Translations under genes and position numbers: made by a program
Notes under the pieces: model-generated
Told to the model about the DNA's origin: nothing
What the model saw: the letters and a program-made list of their open reading frames with translations, nothing else
Databases searched by the model: none
Part shown: piece after piece, positions 1 to 10,854 of the stretch
How the letters are laid out: every line of letters starts with the position of its first letter
Numbering within the stretch: position 1 is the stretch's first letter
Origin: Triticum aestivum
Taxonomy: Eukaryota > Streptophyta > Magnoliopsida > Poales > Poaceae
Length of the DNA: 64,000 bases
Reading direction: 5' to 3'
NCBI RefSeq assembly: GCF_018294505.1
Contig: NC_057809.1
Coordinates: forward strand, 415,308,959-415,372,958

Positions 1-178
1 GAGGAGCAACTCTTTGCTCTACTGGTCGGGGTGAAGATACCCTGAACAAGCCCCTCAAAGTATTATTTCCATAGTAACAAGTGACAGTAAATTTCAGCAC
101 ATTAAATAAATTTTTCCTTACCAAATTCCACTTACCGAAGGCGCTTCACTCCCCAGCAATGGCGCCAGAAAAGAGTCT
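1..178 (-). mobile_element. Gypsy-C internal region, start only
   Basis: This stretch joins the inner end of the LTR at 179-1702 and holds a primer-binding-site-like block, so it is the first internal part of a Gypsy-type element read on the minus strand. The element leaves the window on the left, and no gag or pol coding is visible in what remains. Assignment rests on the LTR/PBS order. Confidence 0.7.
151..167 (-). other. Primer binding site of Gypsy-C
   Basis: On the minus strand this reads TGGCGCCATTGCTGGGG, about 11 bases after the LTR end at 179. TGGCGCC followed by GGGGA-type sequence is the usual form of tRNA-primed binding sites in Triticeae Gypsy elements. It fixes the orientation of the element. 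Confidence 0.7.
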
Positions 179-1702
179 TGATGACCCACAAGTATAGGGG
201 ATCTATTGTAGTCCTTTCGATAAGTAAAAGTGTCAAACCCAACGAGGAGAAGAAGGAAATGACAAGCAGTTTTCAGTAAGGTATTCTCTGCAAGCACTAA
301 AATTATCGGTAACAGATAGTTTTGTGATAAGGTAATTCGTAACGGGTAACAAGTAACAAAAGTAAACAAGGTCCAGCAAGGTGGACCAATCCTTTTTGTA
401 GCAAAGGACAAGCCTAGACAAACTCTTATATAAAGGAAAGCACTCCCGAGGACACATCGGAATTATCGTCAAGCTAGTTTTCATCATGCTCATATGATTC
501 GCGTTCGTTACTTTGGTAATTTGATATGTGGGTGGATCGGTGCTTGGGTATTGCCCTTCCTTGGACAAACATCCCACTTGTGATTAACCCCCCTCGCAAG
601 CATCCGCAACTACGAAAGAAGAATTAAGGTAAACCTAACCATAGCATGAAATATATGGATCCAAATCAGCCCCATACGAAGCAACACATAAACTAGGGTT
701 TAAGCTTCTGTCACTCTAGCAACCCATCATCTACTTATTACTTCCCAATGCCTTCCCCTAGGACCAAACAATGGTGAAGTTTCATGTAGTCGACGTTCAC
801 ATAACACCACAAGAGGCAAGACAACATACATCTCATAAAAATATCGAACGAATACCAAATTCACATGACTACTTATAACAAGACTTCTCCCATGTCCTCA
901 GGAACAAACGTAACTACTCACAAATCATATTCATGTTCATAATCAGAGGGGTATTAATGTGAATAAAGGATCTAAACATATAATCTTCCACCGAATAAAC
1001 CAACTAGCATCAACTACAATGAGTAATCAACACTACTAGCAACCCACAGGTACCAATCTGAGGTTTTGCGACAAAGATCAGATACATGAGATGAGCTTGG
1101 GTTTGAGAAGAGATGGTGCTGGTGAAGATGTGGATGTAGATTGACCCCCTCCCGATGAGAGGATCGATGGTGATGACGATGGTGATGATGTCCCCCTCCC
1201 GGAGGGATGTTTCCCCGGCAGAACAGCTCCGCCGGAGCCCTAGATTGGTTCCGCCAAGGTTCTGCCTCGAGACGGCAGTGCTTCATCCCGAAAGCTTCCT
1301 TATGATTTTTTTTCCAGGGCAAAAGACACCTTATACCAGAAGATGGGCATCGGGGGGCTTCTAGGTGGCCCACGAGGCAGTGGGGCATGCCCAGGGGGGT
1401 AGGGTGTGCCCTCCACCCTCATGGACAGTGGGTGGCCCCCCTCTGGTGCTTTCTTCACCCAATATTTTAATATATTCCAAAACCGACTTTCGTGGAGTTT
1501 CAGGACTTTTGGAGTTGTGAGGAATAGGTCTCTAATATTTGCTCCTTTTCCAGCCCAGAATTCCAGCTGTCGGCATTCTCCCTCTTCATGTAAACCTTAT
1601 AAAATAAGAGAGAAAGGCATAAGTATTGTGACATAATGTGTAATAATAGCCCATAATGCAATAAATATTTATATAAAAGCATGATGCAAAATGGACGTAT
1701 CA
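179..1702 (-). repeat. 5' LTR of Gypsy-C (minus strand)
   Basis: The LTR is 1524 bp. On the minus strand it starts TGATACGTCCATTTTGCATC and ends GGGTCATCA, giving TG...CA termini. It shares layout and short blocks with the solo LTRs at 13859 and 25061 but is a different subfamily. The base after the outer end is 1703, where TTCTT would be the target duplication; its partner lies outside the window. Short ORFs inside it, such as 1014-1388 on the minus strand, are not protein-coding. Confidence 0.75.
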
Positions 1703-2470
1703 TTCTTCCCCTTCATCACTTGGTTCAATAATAGACAAGCTTCGCCTTCAATGTAAGATTTGGCATGTCAATTAGGGAGCACAAGTATAGCACTAAACAA
1801 CGACATTAATTTTCTGATGAAAGTGGCAAAATACAGGCTAACAGTTGTGAAATATCCTTATCTTACCTCAATGGAATATTACGATGCACATACACATTGG
1901 AAGTCTTGTCTCCATTTGTGCAGTTCACTAAAATTAAGCAACATTATCGTATAAGTAGCACAACATATGAAAGCACACTGCACAATCATGTGAAAGAAGG
2001 CTAGTACCGACCTCTCATGACGCGGAATTCAAACAACTCACAAGAAGAAGATCTGAACTAAATTTGCCAACACGGATAGGAAGTTAGATCTCCTCTTGTG
2101 CAGTTCCACTAAGATCAAGCAATCAAGCAACGTTGTCGGTGTGATATTTTGGTTGAACTGCACAAAACACCCTTAAAACAAAAGTGTTTTGTGCAGCGCA
2201 ACGAAAGGTCACAATAGCAGCAAGGTGAAGTAGATAACCCTGTTTACACAGAGGTCCAAAGGAAACAACTAGTGGTCAATAACGGTGGATGACACAGAAG
2301 CCAACAAAAAGAAGCATCTAACTTATCTAAATGGGAAAGAAAGCAAGACAGTAGCATTTCTCAAACGGTGGCATTGATTCATATTAACAGAGAGATTATA
2401 TTAATAATAAAATTCGTTAAACATGTCATTTTCTTGTAACTATTGTGTTGCATCAATTTTTCCAGCGGCA
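1703..2470. other. Intergenic DNA, no gene seen
   Basis: No convincing reading frame. Two diverged direct copies of a block beginning TTGTGCAGTTC occur at about 1917 and 2097, and a perfect hairpin lies at 2158-2196. The rest is AT-rich unclassified DNA. Confidence 0.6.
2158..2196. repeat. Perfect 13-bp inverted repeat (hairpin)
   Basis: CTGCACAAAACAC (2158-2170) and GTGTTTTGTGCAG (2184-2196) are exact reverse complements around a 13-base loop. No T-run or coding context follows, so no function is inferred. Confidence 0.8.
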
Positions 2471-2473
2471 TTA

Positions 2474-2791
2474 TTGGAGGGTGTTTGTTTACAGGGACTT
2501 TTTGGTGTAGGGACTAAAAAAGTCCCTTTGGGTCCCATCTAAACCAAACAGGAGGGACTTTTAGGGACTAAAAGTGGGCATGATCCCGAGGGAGAGTCTT
2601 TTTGGAACTTTTTCCAACAGTTGCCCCTGCCCCGCATCACACCTTATCTCTATTAGTTCATTACTAGGGGTAACATGGTCTTTTAGTATGTCATTTAATA
2701 ACCTCTAGTCCATGTTTCCAAGCAGGTACGGACTAGGGAATTTTTAGTTGGGACTAAAAAGAGTCCTAGGAATTTTTAACCAAACAGGGCC
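2474..2791. mobile_element. Tourist-like (PIF/Harbinger) MITE
   Basis: A non-coding element of about 318 bp. Its right end reads CCAAACAGGGCC, the complement of the GGCCCTGTTTGG terminus common in grass Tourist MITEs, and its left end is a diverged GGAGGGTGTTTG. TTA flanks both sides (2471-2473 and 2792-2794), the expected 3-bp duplication. Sub-terminal AGGGACT/AGTCCC blocks form further inverted repeats. The exact left boundary is uncertain by 2-3 bases. Confidence 0.7.
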
Positions 2792-2794
2792 TTA

Positions 2795-3110
2795 GATTAA
2801 CAACAGCTAAAGAGTTGCACAGGACAGTGGACGCACTAGCACCATGTGCATCTACCGATGTATAAAGGGGTGATGCACAGTTTGTTGCAACAAAGAACAA
2901 ACAACCAAGGAGCATATTTGTGTTGGTCCCAGTTTTTTTATCTTTAGACACCTTTCCCTATGTGAGGGAAGCAAATCTAGTCCTGCTCAAACTCTACAGC
3001 CTTGTCCCCCAAAACAAAAAGATCATTCCATTACAGATGTGCGTACTGCCTTTGTCATTGTTTTCCCTTTTCGACCAACGTAGGTGCTGGATAGCTAGTC
3101 TGTACTAGTA
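2795..3110. other. Intergenic DNA, nothing recognised
   Basis: Only short overlapping frames of about 60 codons on both strands. No motif, repeat or RNA gene is evident. Confidence 0.5.
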
Positions 3111-3239
3111 CTTTCCCCCCTTCCTTTACTCTTTGAACCACGTCCTAGATTCATGCTATACAACTTGCCCCACTACTTCCCCCCTTCTTTTCCTCTTTGA
3201 ACCACATCCTAGATTCATGCTATACAACTTTCCCCACTA
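3111..3239. repeat. Tandem repeat, two units of about 65 bp
   Basis: Two near-identical units (about 3111-3175 and 3176-3239) share the core CCTAGATTCATGCTATACAA and a following CCCCACTA. A decayed third partial unit follows (CCTAGATTCGAG near 3260). Confidence 0.8.
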
Positions 3240-3321
3240 CTTTCCTGTTTGACCCAACACCTAGATTCGAGTGCAGAAGCCAAAAAAGCCCACATGCAGC
3301 TAGAGCAATGCATGTGGAATA

Positions 3322-3720
3322 AGTAAATTATACCTAAAGGTTCTTGGGGTGTGGTTCGGTGGGCGGCCGGAGGCCTTCCTGCCCACACTATGTGCGGCAG
3401 TGAGGAAGAAGGGGTCGGAGGCCCTCCCACGCTGCCGCTGGGTGAAAGAGAACATCTGCGCCGGTAGTGGATTCCCTCCCTCACCGACGGCGATAGCGTT
3501 AAGCCTCCTTCCCTTCCCAGCAGACGAATCATGCCGGCTCTTTGCCAGCAGTGAGGGAGAGAGAGAGAGAGAGAGGCCAACGAAGTCTTGTTTAGATCTG
3601 GAGAGGGTGAGAGAGTGTGAAGAGAGCAAATACAAGCGCTAAGGCTTGAGCGTGTATAGATATATAGTGGAGAGAGTGTGTGAAGAGTGCAACCCCAAGA
3701 AAACAAGCACCGAGGCTGCA
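3322..3720 (-). repeat. Promoter/leader-like repeat, copy 1
   Basis: This GC-rich block is a diverged direct copy of 16930-17275. Shared landmarks in the same order are TTATACCT, a CTGCCCAC...GGCAGTGA block, GGCGATAGCG/GGTGATCGCA, GAGAGAGTGTGAAGAGAGCAA and TATATAGTGGAG. Read on the minus strand, both have a TATA-like ACTATATA, then a C/T-rich leader, then GC-rich codon-like sequence, then AGGTATAA, which could be a splice donor. It may be the 5' end of a duplicated gene or part of an unknown element. A (GA)n run at 3556-3576 lies inside it. Confidence 0.5.
3556..3576. repeat. (GA)n microsatellite
   Basis: A run of roughly ten GA dinucleotides inside the GC-rich repeat. The second copy near 17210 has only a short GAGAGAG here, so the array expanded after duplication. 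Confidence 0.9.
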
Positions 3721-3732
3721 GCATACACGTGA

Positions 3733-3912
3733 TGAGGTGATTATACGGTCACTGCGAGATCATGTAGCTCTGTATCCATCCAGTTTGACTAGTCAAAGAA
3801 TCCTGCTAGCACCGCCCCAGATCACTTTATCTCTCTGTCATGTGGGAGCTACCTGTCAATGGGTGGAAGAAAGAAGTCGAACAAACACAAAATTATGCTC
3901 AAGTGCGGTTAT
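3733..3912 (-). repeat. tRNA-like inverted repeat, left arm, outer part
   Basis: Together with 12486-12558 this forms one copy of a repeat of about 250 bp whose other copy lies inverted at 13395-13625. Shared blocks include GTGATTATACGGTCACTG, AGTCAAAGAATCCT and GGGTGGAAGAAAGAAGT. Copia-1 splits the copy between 3912 and 12486. Confidence 0.75.
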
Positions 3913-5618
3913 TGAAGGAAATATTCCCTAGAGGCAATAATAAAGTTGTTATCTATATTTCCTTATATCATGATAAATGTTTATTATTCATGCTAGAATT
4001 GCATTAACCGGAAACTTAGTACATGTGTGAATACATAGACAAAACAGAGTGTCCCTAGTATGCCTCTAATTGACTATCTCGTTAATCAAAGATGATTAAG
4101 TTTCCTAACCATAGACATGTGTTGTCATTTGATGAACGGGGTCACATCATTAGAGAATGATTTTATGGACAAGACCCATCTGTTAGCTTAGCATTGTGAT
4201 TGTTTAGTTTTATTTATACATGTTCCTCTGACTATGATATTATGCAACTCCCGAATACTGAAGGAACACCTTGTGTGCTATCAAACCTCAAAATGTAACT
4301 GGGTGATTATAAAGATGCTCTACAGGTGTCTCCGAAGGTGTTTCTTGGGTTGGCATAGATCGAGATTAGGATTTGTCACTCCGTGTATCGAAGAGGTATC
4401 TTTGGGCCCTCTTTGTAATGCACATCACTATAAGCCTTGCAAGCAATGTGACTAATGAGTTAGTTACAGGATGATGCATTACGGAACGAGTAAAGAGACT
4501 TGCCGGTAACAAGATTGAAGTAGGTATGATGATATCGACGGTCGAATCTCGGGCAAGTAACATACCGATGACAAAGGGAATAATGTATGTTGTTATGCGG
4601 TTTGACCGATAAAGATCTTCGTAGAATATGTAGGAGCCAATATGAGCATCCAGGTTCCGCTATTGGTTATTGACCAGAGATGTGTCTTGGTCATGTATAC
4701 ATAGTTCTCAAACCCGTAGGGTCCGCACGCCTAACGTTCGATGACAATTTGTATTATGAGTTATGTGTTTTGGTGACCGAAGTTTGTTCGGAGTCCCGAA
4801 TGAGATCACATACATGACAAAGTGCCTCGAAATGGTCGAGAGGTAAAGATTGATACATTGGATGAAGGTATTCGGACACCGGAAAGGTTTCCGGATGTTT
4901 CGGATATTTTTTGGGGAATTGAGGGGTTATCGGAACCCCCCGGGGAAGTTATGGGCCTTAATGGGCCATAAGGGAGTAGGAGATGGCAGGCCTCAAGGTG
5001 GCGCCCCCCAAGGCAGTCCGAATTGGACTAGCGGGAGGGGGCGCGGCCCCCTCTTTCCTTTCCCTCTCCCTCTCCTTCCCTCCTTCACCCTCTTGGAATG
5101 GGAAAGGGAATCCAACTAGGATTGGGAATCCTAGTTGGACTCCCCCCATGGTGCGCCCTCCTTGGCCGCTGGCCTCCTCCTCCCCCTCCTTTATATACGT
5201 GGCCAGGGGGCACCCCAAAGGCACAATAGTTGTTTCTTAGCCGTGTGCGGTGCCACCCTCCACAGTTTACCACCTCGATCATATTGTCATAGTGCTTAGG
5301 TGAAGCCCTGCACAGATCAAATCACCAACACCATCGCCACGCCGTCGTGCGTGCGGAACTCTCCCTCGACCCTCTACTAGATCAAGAGCTCGAAGGACGT
5401 CATCTGCTGAATGTGTGCTGAACACGGAGGTGCCGTACGTTCGGTACTCGGATCGGTTGGAGCGTGAAGACTTTCGACTACATCAACCACATTACTAAAC
5501 ACTTCCGCTTTCGGTCTACGAGGGTATGTGGACACACTCTCCCGTCTCGTTGCTATGCTTATCCTAGATATATCTTGCATGATCGTAGGAATTTTTTGAA
5601 TTACAACATTCCCCAACA
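3913..5618 (+). repeat. 5' LTR of Copia-1
   Basis: 1706 bp, TGAAGG...CCCCAACA. A TATA box (TTTATATA, 5190-5197) lies about 430 bp before the end and fits an LTR promoter. Compared with the 3' LTR it keeps a segment of about 110 bp carrying the TATA box, but lacks a short block around 4210. Confidence 0.9.
5190..5197 (+). promoter_or_regulatory. TATA box of Copia-1 5' LTR
   Basis: TTTATATA followed by CGTGG. The same sequence stands in the Copia-2 LTR near 55008-55015, so it is a conserved promoter element of the family. Confidence 0.65.
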
Positions 5619-5619
5619 G

Positions 5620-5632
5620 TGGCATCCGAGCC
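5620..5632 (+). other. Primer binding site of Copia-1
   Basis: TGGCATCCGAGCC one base after the LTR end. It is a diverged form of TGGTATCAGAGC, complementary to the 3' end of initiator methionine tRNA. Copia-2 has the closer TGGCATCAGAGCC. Confidence 0.8.
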
Positions 5633-6843
5633 AGGTCTATGAATAGATGATATCCACGAGTAGAGCACAAAAAGAGTTGTGGGTGATAATAGTCATACTG
5701 CTTACCACCAATGTCTTATTTTGATTCGGCGCTATTGTTCGATGAAGCGGCCCGGACCAACATTACATGACCACGTTCATGAGACCGGTTCTACCGACGT
5801 ACTTTTGCACACAGGTGGCTGGTGGGTGTCTATTTCTCCAACTTTAGTTGAATCGAATTTGACTACGGCCGCTCCTTGTTGAAGGTTAAACCAACGCACT
5901 TGATGAAAAATCATTGTGGTTTTGATGCATATGTAAGAACAGTTCTTGCTAGAAGCCCATAGCATCCATGTAAAACGTGCAACAACAAAGTAGAGGACGT
6001 CTAACTTGTTTTTGCAGGGTATGTTGTGATGTGATATGGTCAAGACATGATGAGATATAAATTGTTGTATGATATTATCATGTTTTGTAGAAGTTATCGG
6101 CAACTGGCAGGAGCCTTATGGTTGTCGCATTATTGATTGAAATGCAATCGCCATGTAATTTCTTTACTTTATCACTAAGCGGTAGTTATAGTCGTAGAAG
6201 CAATAGTTGGTGAGACAACAACGATGCTACGATAGAGATCAAGGTGTCAAGCCGGTGACGATGGAGATCATGACGGTGCTTTGGAGATGGAGATCAAAGG
6301 CATGAGATGATAATGGCCATATCATGTCACATATTTTGATTGCATGTGATGTTTATCTTTTATGCATCTTATTTTTCTTAGTACGGCGGTAGCATTCCCT
6401 CACTAAATTTCAAGGTATAAGTGTTCTCCATGAGTATGCACCATTGCTACAGCTCGTCGTGCAGAGACACCACGTGATGATCGGGTGTGATAAGCTCTAC
6501 GTTCACATACAATGGGTGCAAGCCAGTTTTGCACATGCAGAATACTCGGGCTAAACTTGGTGAGCCTGGCATATGTAGATATGGCCTTGTAACACTGAGA
6601 TCAAAAGGTCAAACATGAATCATACAGTAGATATGATCAACATAGTGATGTTCACCATTGAAAACTACTCCATCTCACGTGATGATCGGACATGGTTTTG
6701 TTGATATAGATCACGTGATCATTTAGATGACTAGAGGGATGTCTATCTAAGTGGGAGTTCTTAAGTAATATGATTAATAGAACTTTAATTTATCATGAAC
6801 TTAGTACCTGATAGTTTTTGCATGTCTATGTTATTGTAGATTA

Positions 6844-7720
6844 ATGGCCTGTGCTACCGTTCCCTTGAATTTTAATGCGTTCCTAGAGAAAGCTAAGTTG
6901 AAAGATGATGGTAGCAATTACACGGACTGGGTCATAACTAGAGGGTTATCCTCATTGCTGCACAGAAAAATTACGTCCTGGAAGCACCGCTAGGTGCAAG
7001 ACCCGCTGCAAGAGCAACTCCAGATGTTATGAACGTCTGGCAAAGCAAAGCTGATGACTACTCAATAGTTCAGTGTGCCATGCTTTACGGCTTAGAATCC
7101 AGACTTCAAAGACGTTTTGGACATCATGGAGCATATGAATGTTCCAGGAGTTGAAGTTAATATTTCAAGCAAATGCCCGAGTTGAGAGCTATGAAGTCTC
7201 CAACAAGTTCTATAGCTGCAAGATGGAGGAGAACAGTTATGTTAGTGAACACATACTCAGAATGTCTAGGTACCACAACCACTTGACTCAGCTAGGAGTT
7301 AATCTTCTTGATGATAGTGGCATTGACAGAGTTCTTCAATCACTGCCACCAAGCTATAAAGGCTTTGTGATGAACTATAATATGCAAGGCATGGAAAAGA
7401 CAATTCCCGAGCTCTTCACAATGCTAAAGGATGCAGAGGTAGAAATCAAGAAGGAGCGTCAAGTGTTGATGGTTAACAAGACCACTAGTTTCAAGAAAAA
7501 GGGCAAAGGGAAGAAGGGGAACTTCAAGAAGAACTGCAAGCCAGTTGTTGCTCAAGGGAAGAAGCCCAAGTCTAGACCTAAGCCTGAGACTGAGTGCTTC
7601 TACTACAAAGGGACTGGTCACTGGAAGCGGAACAGCCCCAAGTATTTGGCGGAGAAGAAGGATGGCAAAGTGAAAGGTATATTAGATATACATGTTATTG
7701 ATGTGTACCTTACTAATGTT
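6844..7720 (+). pseudogene. Copia-1 gag, broken
   Basis: Gag would form the particle that packages the element RNA. The reading starts at an ATG at 6844 (MACATVPLNF...), is lost within about 50 codons, and resumes in the open frame from about 7139. Recognisable are the Copia gag core (for example GHHGAYEMF and SEHILRMSRY), a lysine-rich linker, and a zinc knuckle near 7594. The knuckle is damaged: the second and last cysteines are replaced by Tyr and Ser (CFYY...H...NS), so CCHC RNA binding is lost. The 5' leader 5633-6843 is non-coding. The product is inferred to be non-functional. Confidence 0.85.
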
Positions 7721-10700
7721 CGTAGTAGCGCCTGGGTATTTGATACTGGTTCTGTTGCTCATATTTGCAACTCGAAACAACGGCTACGGATTAAATGAAG
7801 ATTAGCTAAGGACGAGGTGACGATGCACGTGGGAAATGCTTCCAAAGTCGATGTGATCACCGTCGGCACGCTACCTCTACATCTACCATCGGGATAAGTT
7901 TTAGACCTGAATAATTTTTATTTGGTGCCAGCGTTGAGCATGAACATTATATCTGGATCTTGTTTGATGCGAGCCGGTTATTCATTTAAATCAGAGAATA
8001 ATGGTTGTTCTATTTATATGAGTAATATCTTTTACGGTCATGCACCCTTGATGAGTGGTCTATTTTTGTTGAATCTCGATTGTAGTGATACACATATTGA
8101 TAATGTTGAAGCCAAAAGATGCAAAGTTAATAATGATAGTGCAACTTATTTGTGGCACTGCCGTTTAGGTCATATTGGTGTAAAGCGCATGAAGAAACTC
8201 CATGCTGATGGGCTTTTTGAATCACTTGATTATGAATCACTTGATGCTTGAGAACCATGCCTCGTGGGCAAAATGACTAAAACTCCATTCTCTGGAACAA
8301 TGGAGCGAGCAACTGACTTATTGGAAATAATACATACTGATGTATGCGGTCCGATGAGTGTTGAGGCTCACGGCGGGTTTCGTTATTTTATGACCTTCAT
8401 AGATGATTTGAGCAGATATGGGTATATCTACTTAATGAAACATAAGTCTGAAACATTTGAAAAGTTCAAATAATTTCAGAGAGAAGTAGAAAATCATCGT
8501 AACAAGAAAATAAAGTTTCTATGATATGATCGTGGAGGAGAATACTTGAGTTATGTGTTTTGTCTTCATTTGAAACAATGTGGAATAGTTTCGCAACTCA
8601 CGCCACCTGGAACACCACAACGTAATGGTGTGTATGAACATCGTAACTGTACTTTATTAGATATGGTGCGATCTATGATGTCTCTTACCGATTTACCGCT
8701 ATCGTTTTGGGGTTTTGCTTTAGAGACGGCTGCATTCGAGTTAAATAGGGCACCATCTAAATCCATTGAGACGACACCATATGAAATGTGGTTTAGCAAG
8801 AAACCTAAGCTATCATTTCTTAAAGTTTGGGGCTGCGATGCTTATGTGAAAAAGCTTCAACCTGACAAGCTCGAACCCAAATCGGAGAAATGTGTCTTCA
8901 TTGGATACCCAAAGGAGACTGTTGGGCACACCTTCTATCACAGATCCAAAGGAAAGATATTCGTTGCTAAGAACGGATCCTTTTTAGAGAAGGGATTTCT
9001 CTCGAAAGAAGTGAGTGGGAGGAAAGTAGAACTTGATGAGGTAACTGTACCTTCTCCCGAATTGGAAAGTAGTTCATCACAGAAATCAGTTCCAGTGATT
9101 CCTACACCAATTAGTAAGGAAGCTAATGATGATGATCACGAAACTTCAGATCAAGTTACTACTGAACCTCGTAGGTCAACCAGAGTACGGTGCGCACCAG
9201 AGTGGTACGGTAATTTGGTTCTAGAGGTCATGTTACTTGACCATGACGAACCTACGAACTATGAGGAAGCGATGATGAGCCGAAATTCCACGAAATGGCT
9301 TGAGGCCATGAAATCTGAGATGGGATCCATGTATGAGAACAAAATGTGGACTTTGGTTGACTTTCCCGATGATTGGCAAGCCATAGAGAATAAATGGATC
9401 TTCAAGAAGAAGACTAACGCTGACGGTAATGTTACTGTCTACAAAGCTCGACTTATTATGAAAGGGTTTCGACAAGTTCAAGGGGTTGACGACGATGAGA
9501 CTTTCTCACCCGTAGTGATGCTTAAGTCTGTCTGAATCATGTTAGCATTTGCCGCATTTTATGAATATGAAATTTGGCAAATGGATGTCAAAACTGCATT
9601 CCTTAATGGATATCTTAAAGAAGAGTTGTATATGATGCGACCAGAAGGTTTTGTTGATCCTAAAAGTGCTAACAAAGTGTGCAAGCTCCAGCGATCCATT
9701 TATGGACTGGTGCAAGCCTCTCGGAGTTGGAATATACGCTTTGATAGTGTGATCAAAGCATATGGTTTTATATAGACTTTTGGAGTAGCCTGTATTTACA
9801 AGAAAGTGAGTGGGAGCTCTGTAGCATTTCTAATATTATATGTGGATGACATATTGTTGATTGGAAATAATACAGAATTTCTGGATATCATAAAAGGATA
9901 CTTGAATAAGATTTTTTCAATGAAAGGCCTCGGTGAAGCTGCCTATATATTGGGCATCAAGATCTATAGAGATAGATCAAGACGCTTAATTGGACTTTCA
10001 CAAAGCACATACCTTGATAAAGTTTTGAAGAAGTTCAAAATGGACCAGTCAAAGAAAGGGTTCTTGCCTGTGTTACAAGGTGTGAAGTTGAGTCCGACTA
10101 AATGCCCGACCACTACAGAAGATAGAGAGAAAATGGAAGTCATTCCCTATGCCTCAGCCATAGGTTCTATCATGTATGCAATTTGTGTACCAAACCTGAT
10201 GTGTGCCTTGCTATAAGTATAACAGGGAGGTACCAAAGTAATCCTGGAGTGGATCAGTGGACAGCGGTCAAGAACATCCTGCAATACCTGAAAAGGACTA
10301 AGGATATGTTTCTCGTTTATGTAGGTGACAAAGAGCTCGTCGTAAATGGTTATGTCGATGCAAGATTTGACACTGAACCAGATGACTCTAAGTCACAAAT
10401 TGGATACGTATTTATATTGAATGGTGGAGCTGTAAGTTGGTCCAGTTCCAAGCAGAGCGTCGTGGCGGGATCTATGTGTGAAGCAGAGTACATAGCTGCT
10501 TCGGAAGCAGCAAATGAAGGAGTCTGGATGAAGGAGTTCATATCTGATCTAGGGGTAATACCTAGTGCATCGGGTCCAATGAAAATCTTTTGTGACAATA
10601 CTGGAGCAATTGCCTTGGCGAAGGAATCCAGATTTCACAAGAGAACCTAACACATCAAGAGACACTTCAATTCCATCCGCGATCTAGTCAAGGAGGGAGA

Positions 10701-10821
10701 TATAGAGATTTGCAAGATACATACAAATCTGAATGTTGCACACCCATTGACTAAGTCTCTTCCACGAGCAAAACATGATCAACACCAAGACTCCATGGGT
10801 GTTAGAATCATTACTATGTAA
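7721..10821 (+). pseudogene. Copia-1 pol: protease, integrase, RT, RNase H, broken
   Basis: Domains are in Copia order. The protease has DTGSVAHI at about 7742. The pre-integrase zinc finger keeps its histidines (WHCRLGH), but the first Cys of the CxxC pair is a TGA stop at 8249. The integrase core follows, with IIHTDVCGP, DRGGEY and a glutamate near the RNGVYE block. The RT has QMDVKTAFLNG and the catalytic YVDD (LILYVDDILL). RNase H has SKSQIGYVF and CEAEYIAA. In-frame stops include 7796, 8249, 8471, 8522, 9533 and 9773; the frame also shifts near 10200. The last codons end at TAA 10819-10821. Several stops match CGA-to-TGA changes, consistent with decay of methylated CpG. Confidence 0.9.
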
Positions 10822-10842
10822 TCTAGATTATTGACTCTAGTG

Positions 10843-10854
10843 CAAGTGGGAGAC
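10843..10854 (+). other. Polypurine tract of Copia-1
   Basis: AAGTGGGAGAC directly before the 3' LTR. It is the usual plus-strand primer position in this family. Confidence 0.7.

Noticed and set aside
3215..3724. 169-codon minus-strand ORF
   Set aside because: Composition-driven, includes the (GA)n run, and is not conserved as one frame in the duplicate segment at 16930-17275.
5679..6103. Overlapping ORFs in the Copia-1 leader
   Set aside because: This is the non-coding leader between PBS and gag; the Copia-2 counterpart has indels that break the same frames.
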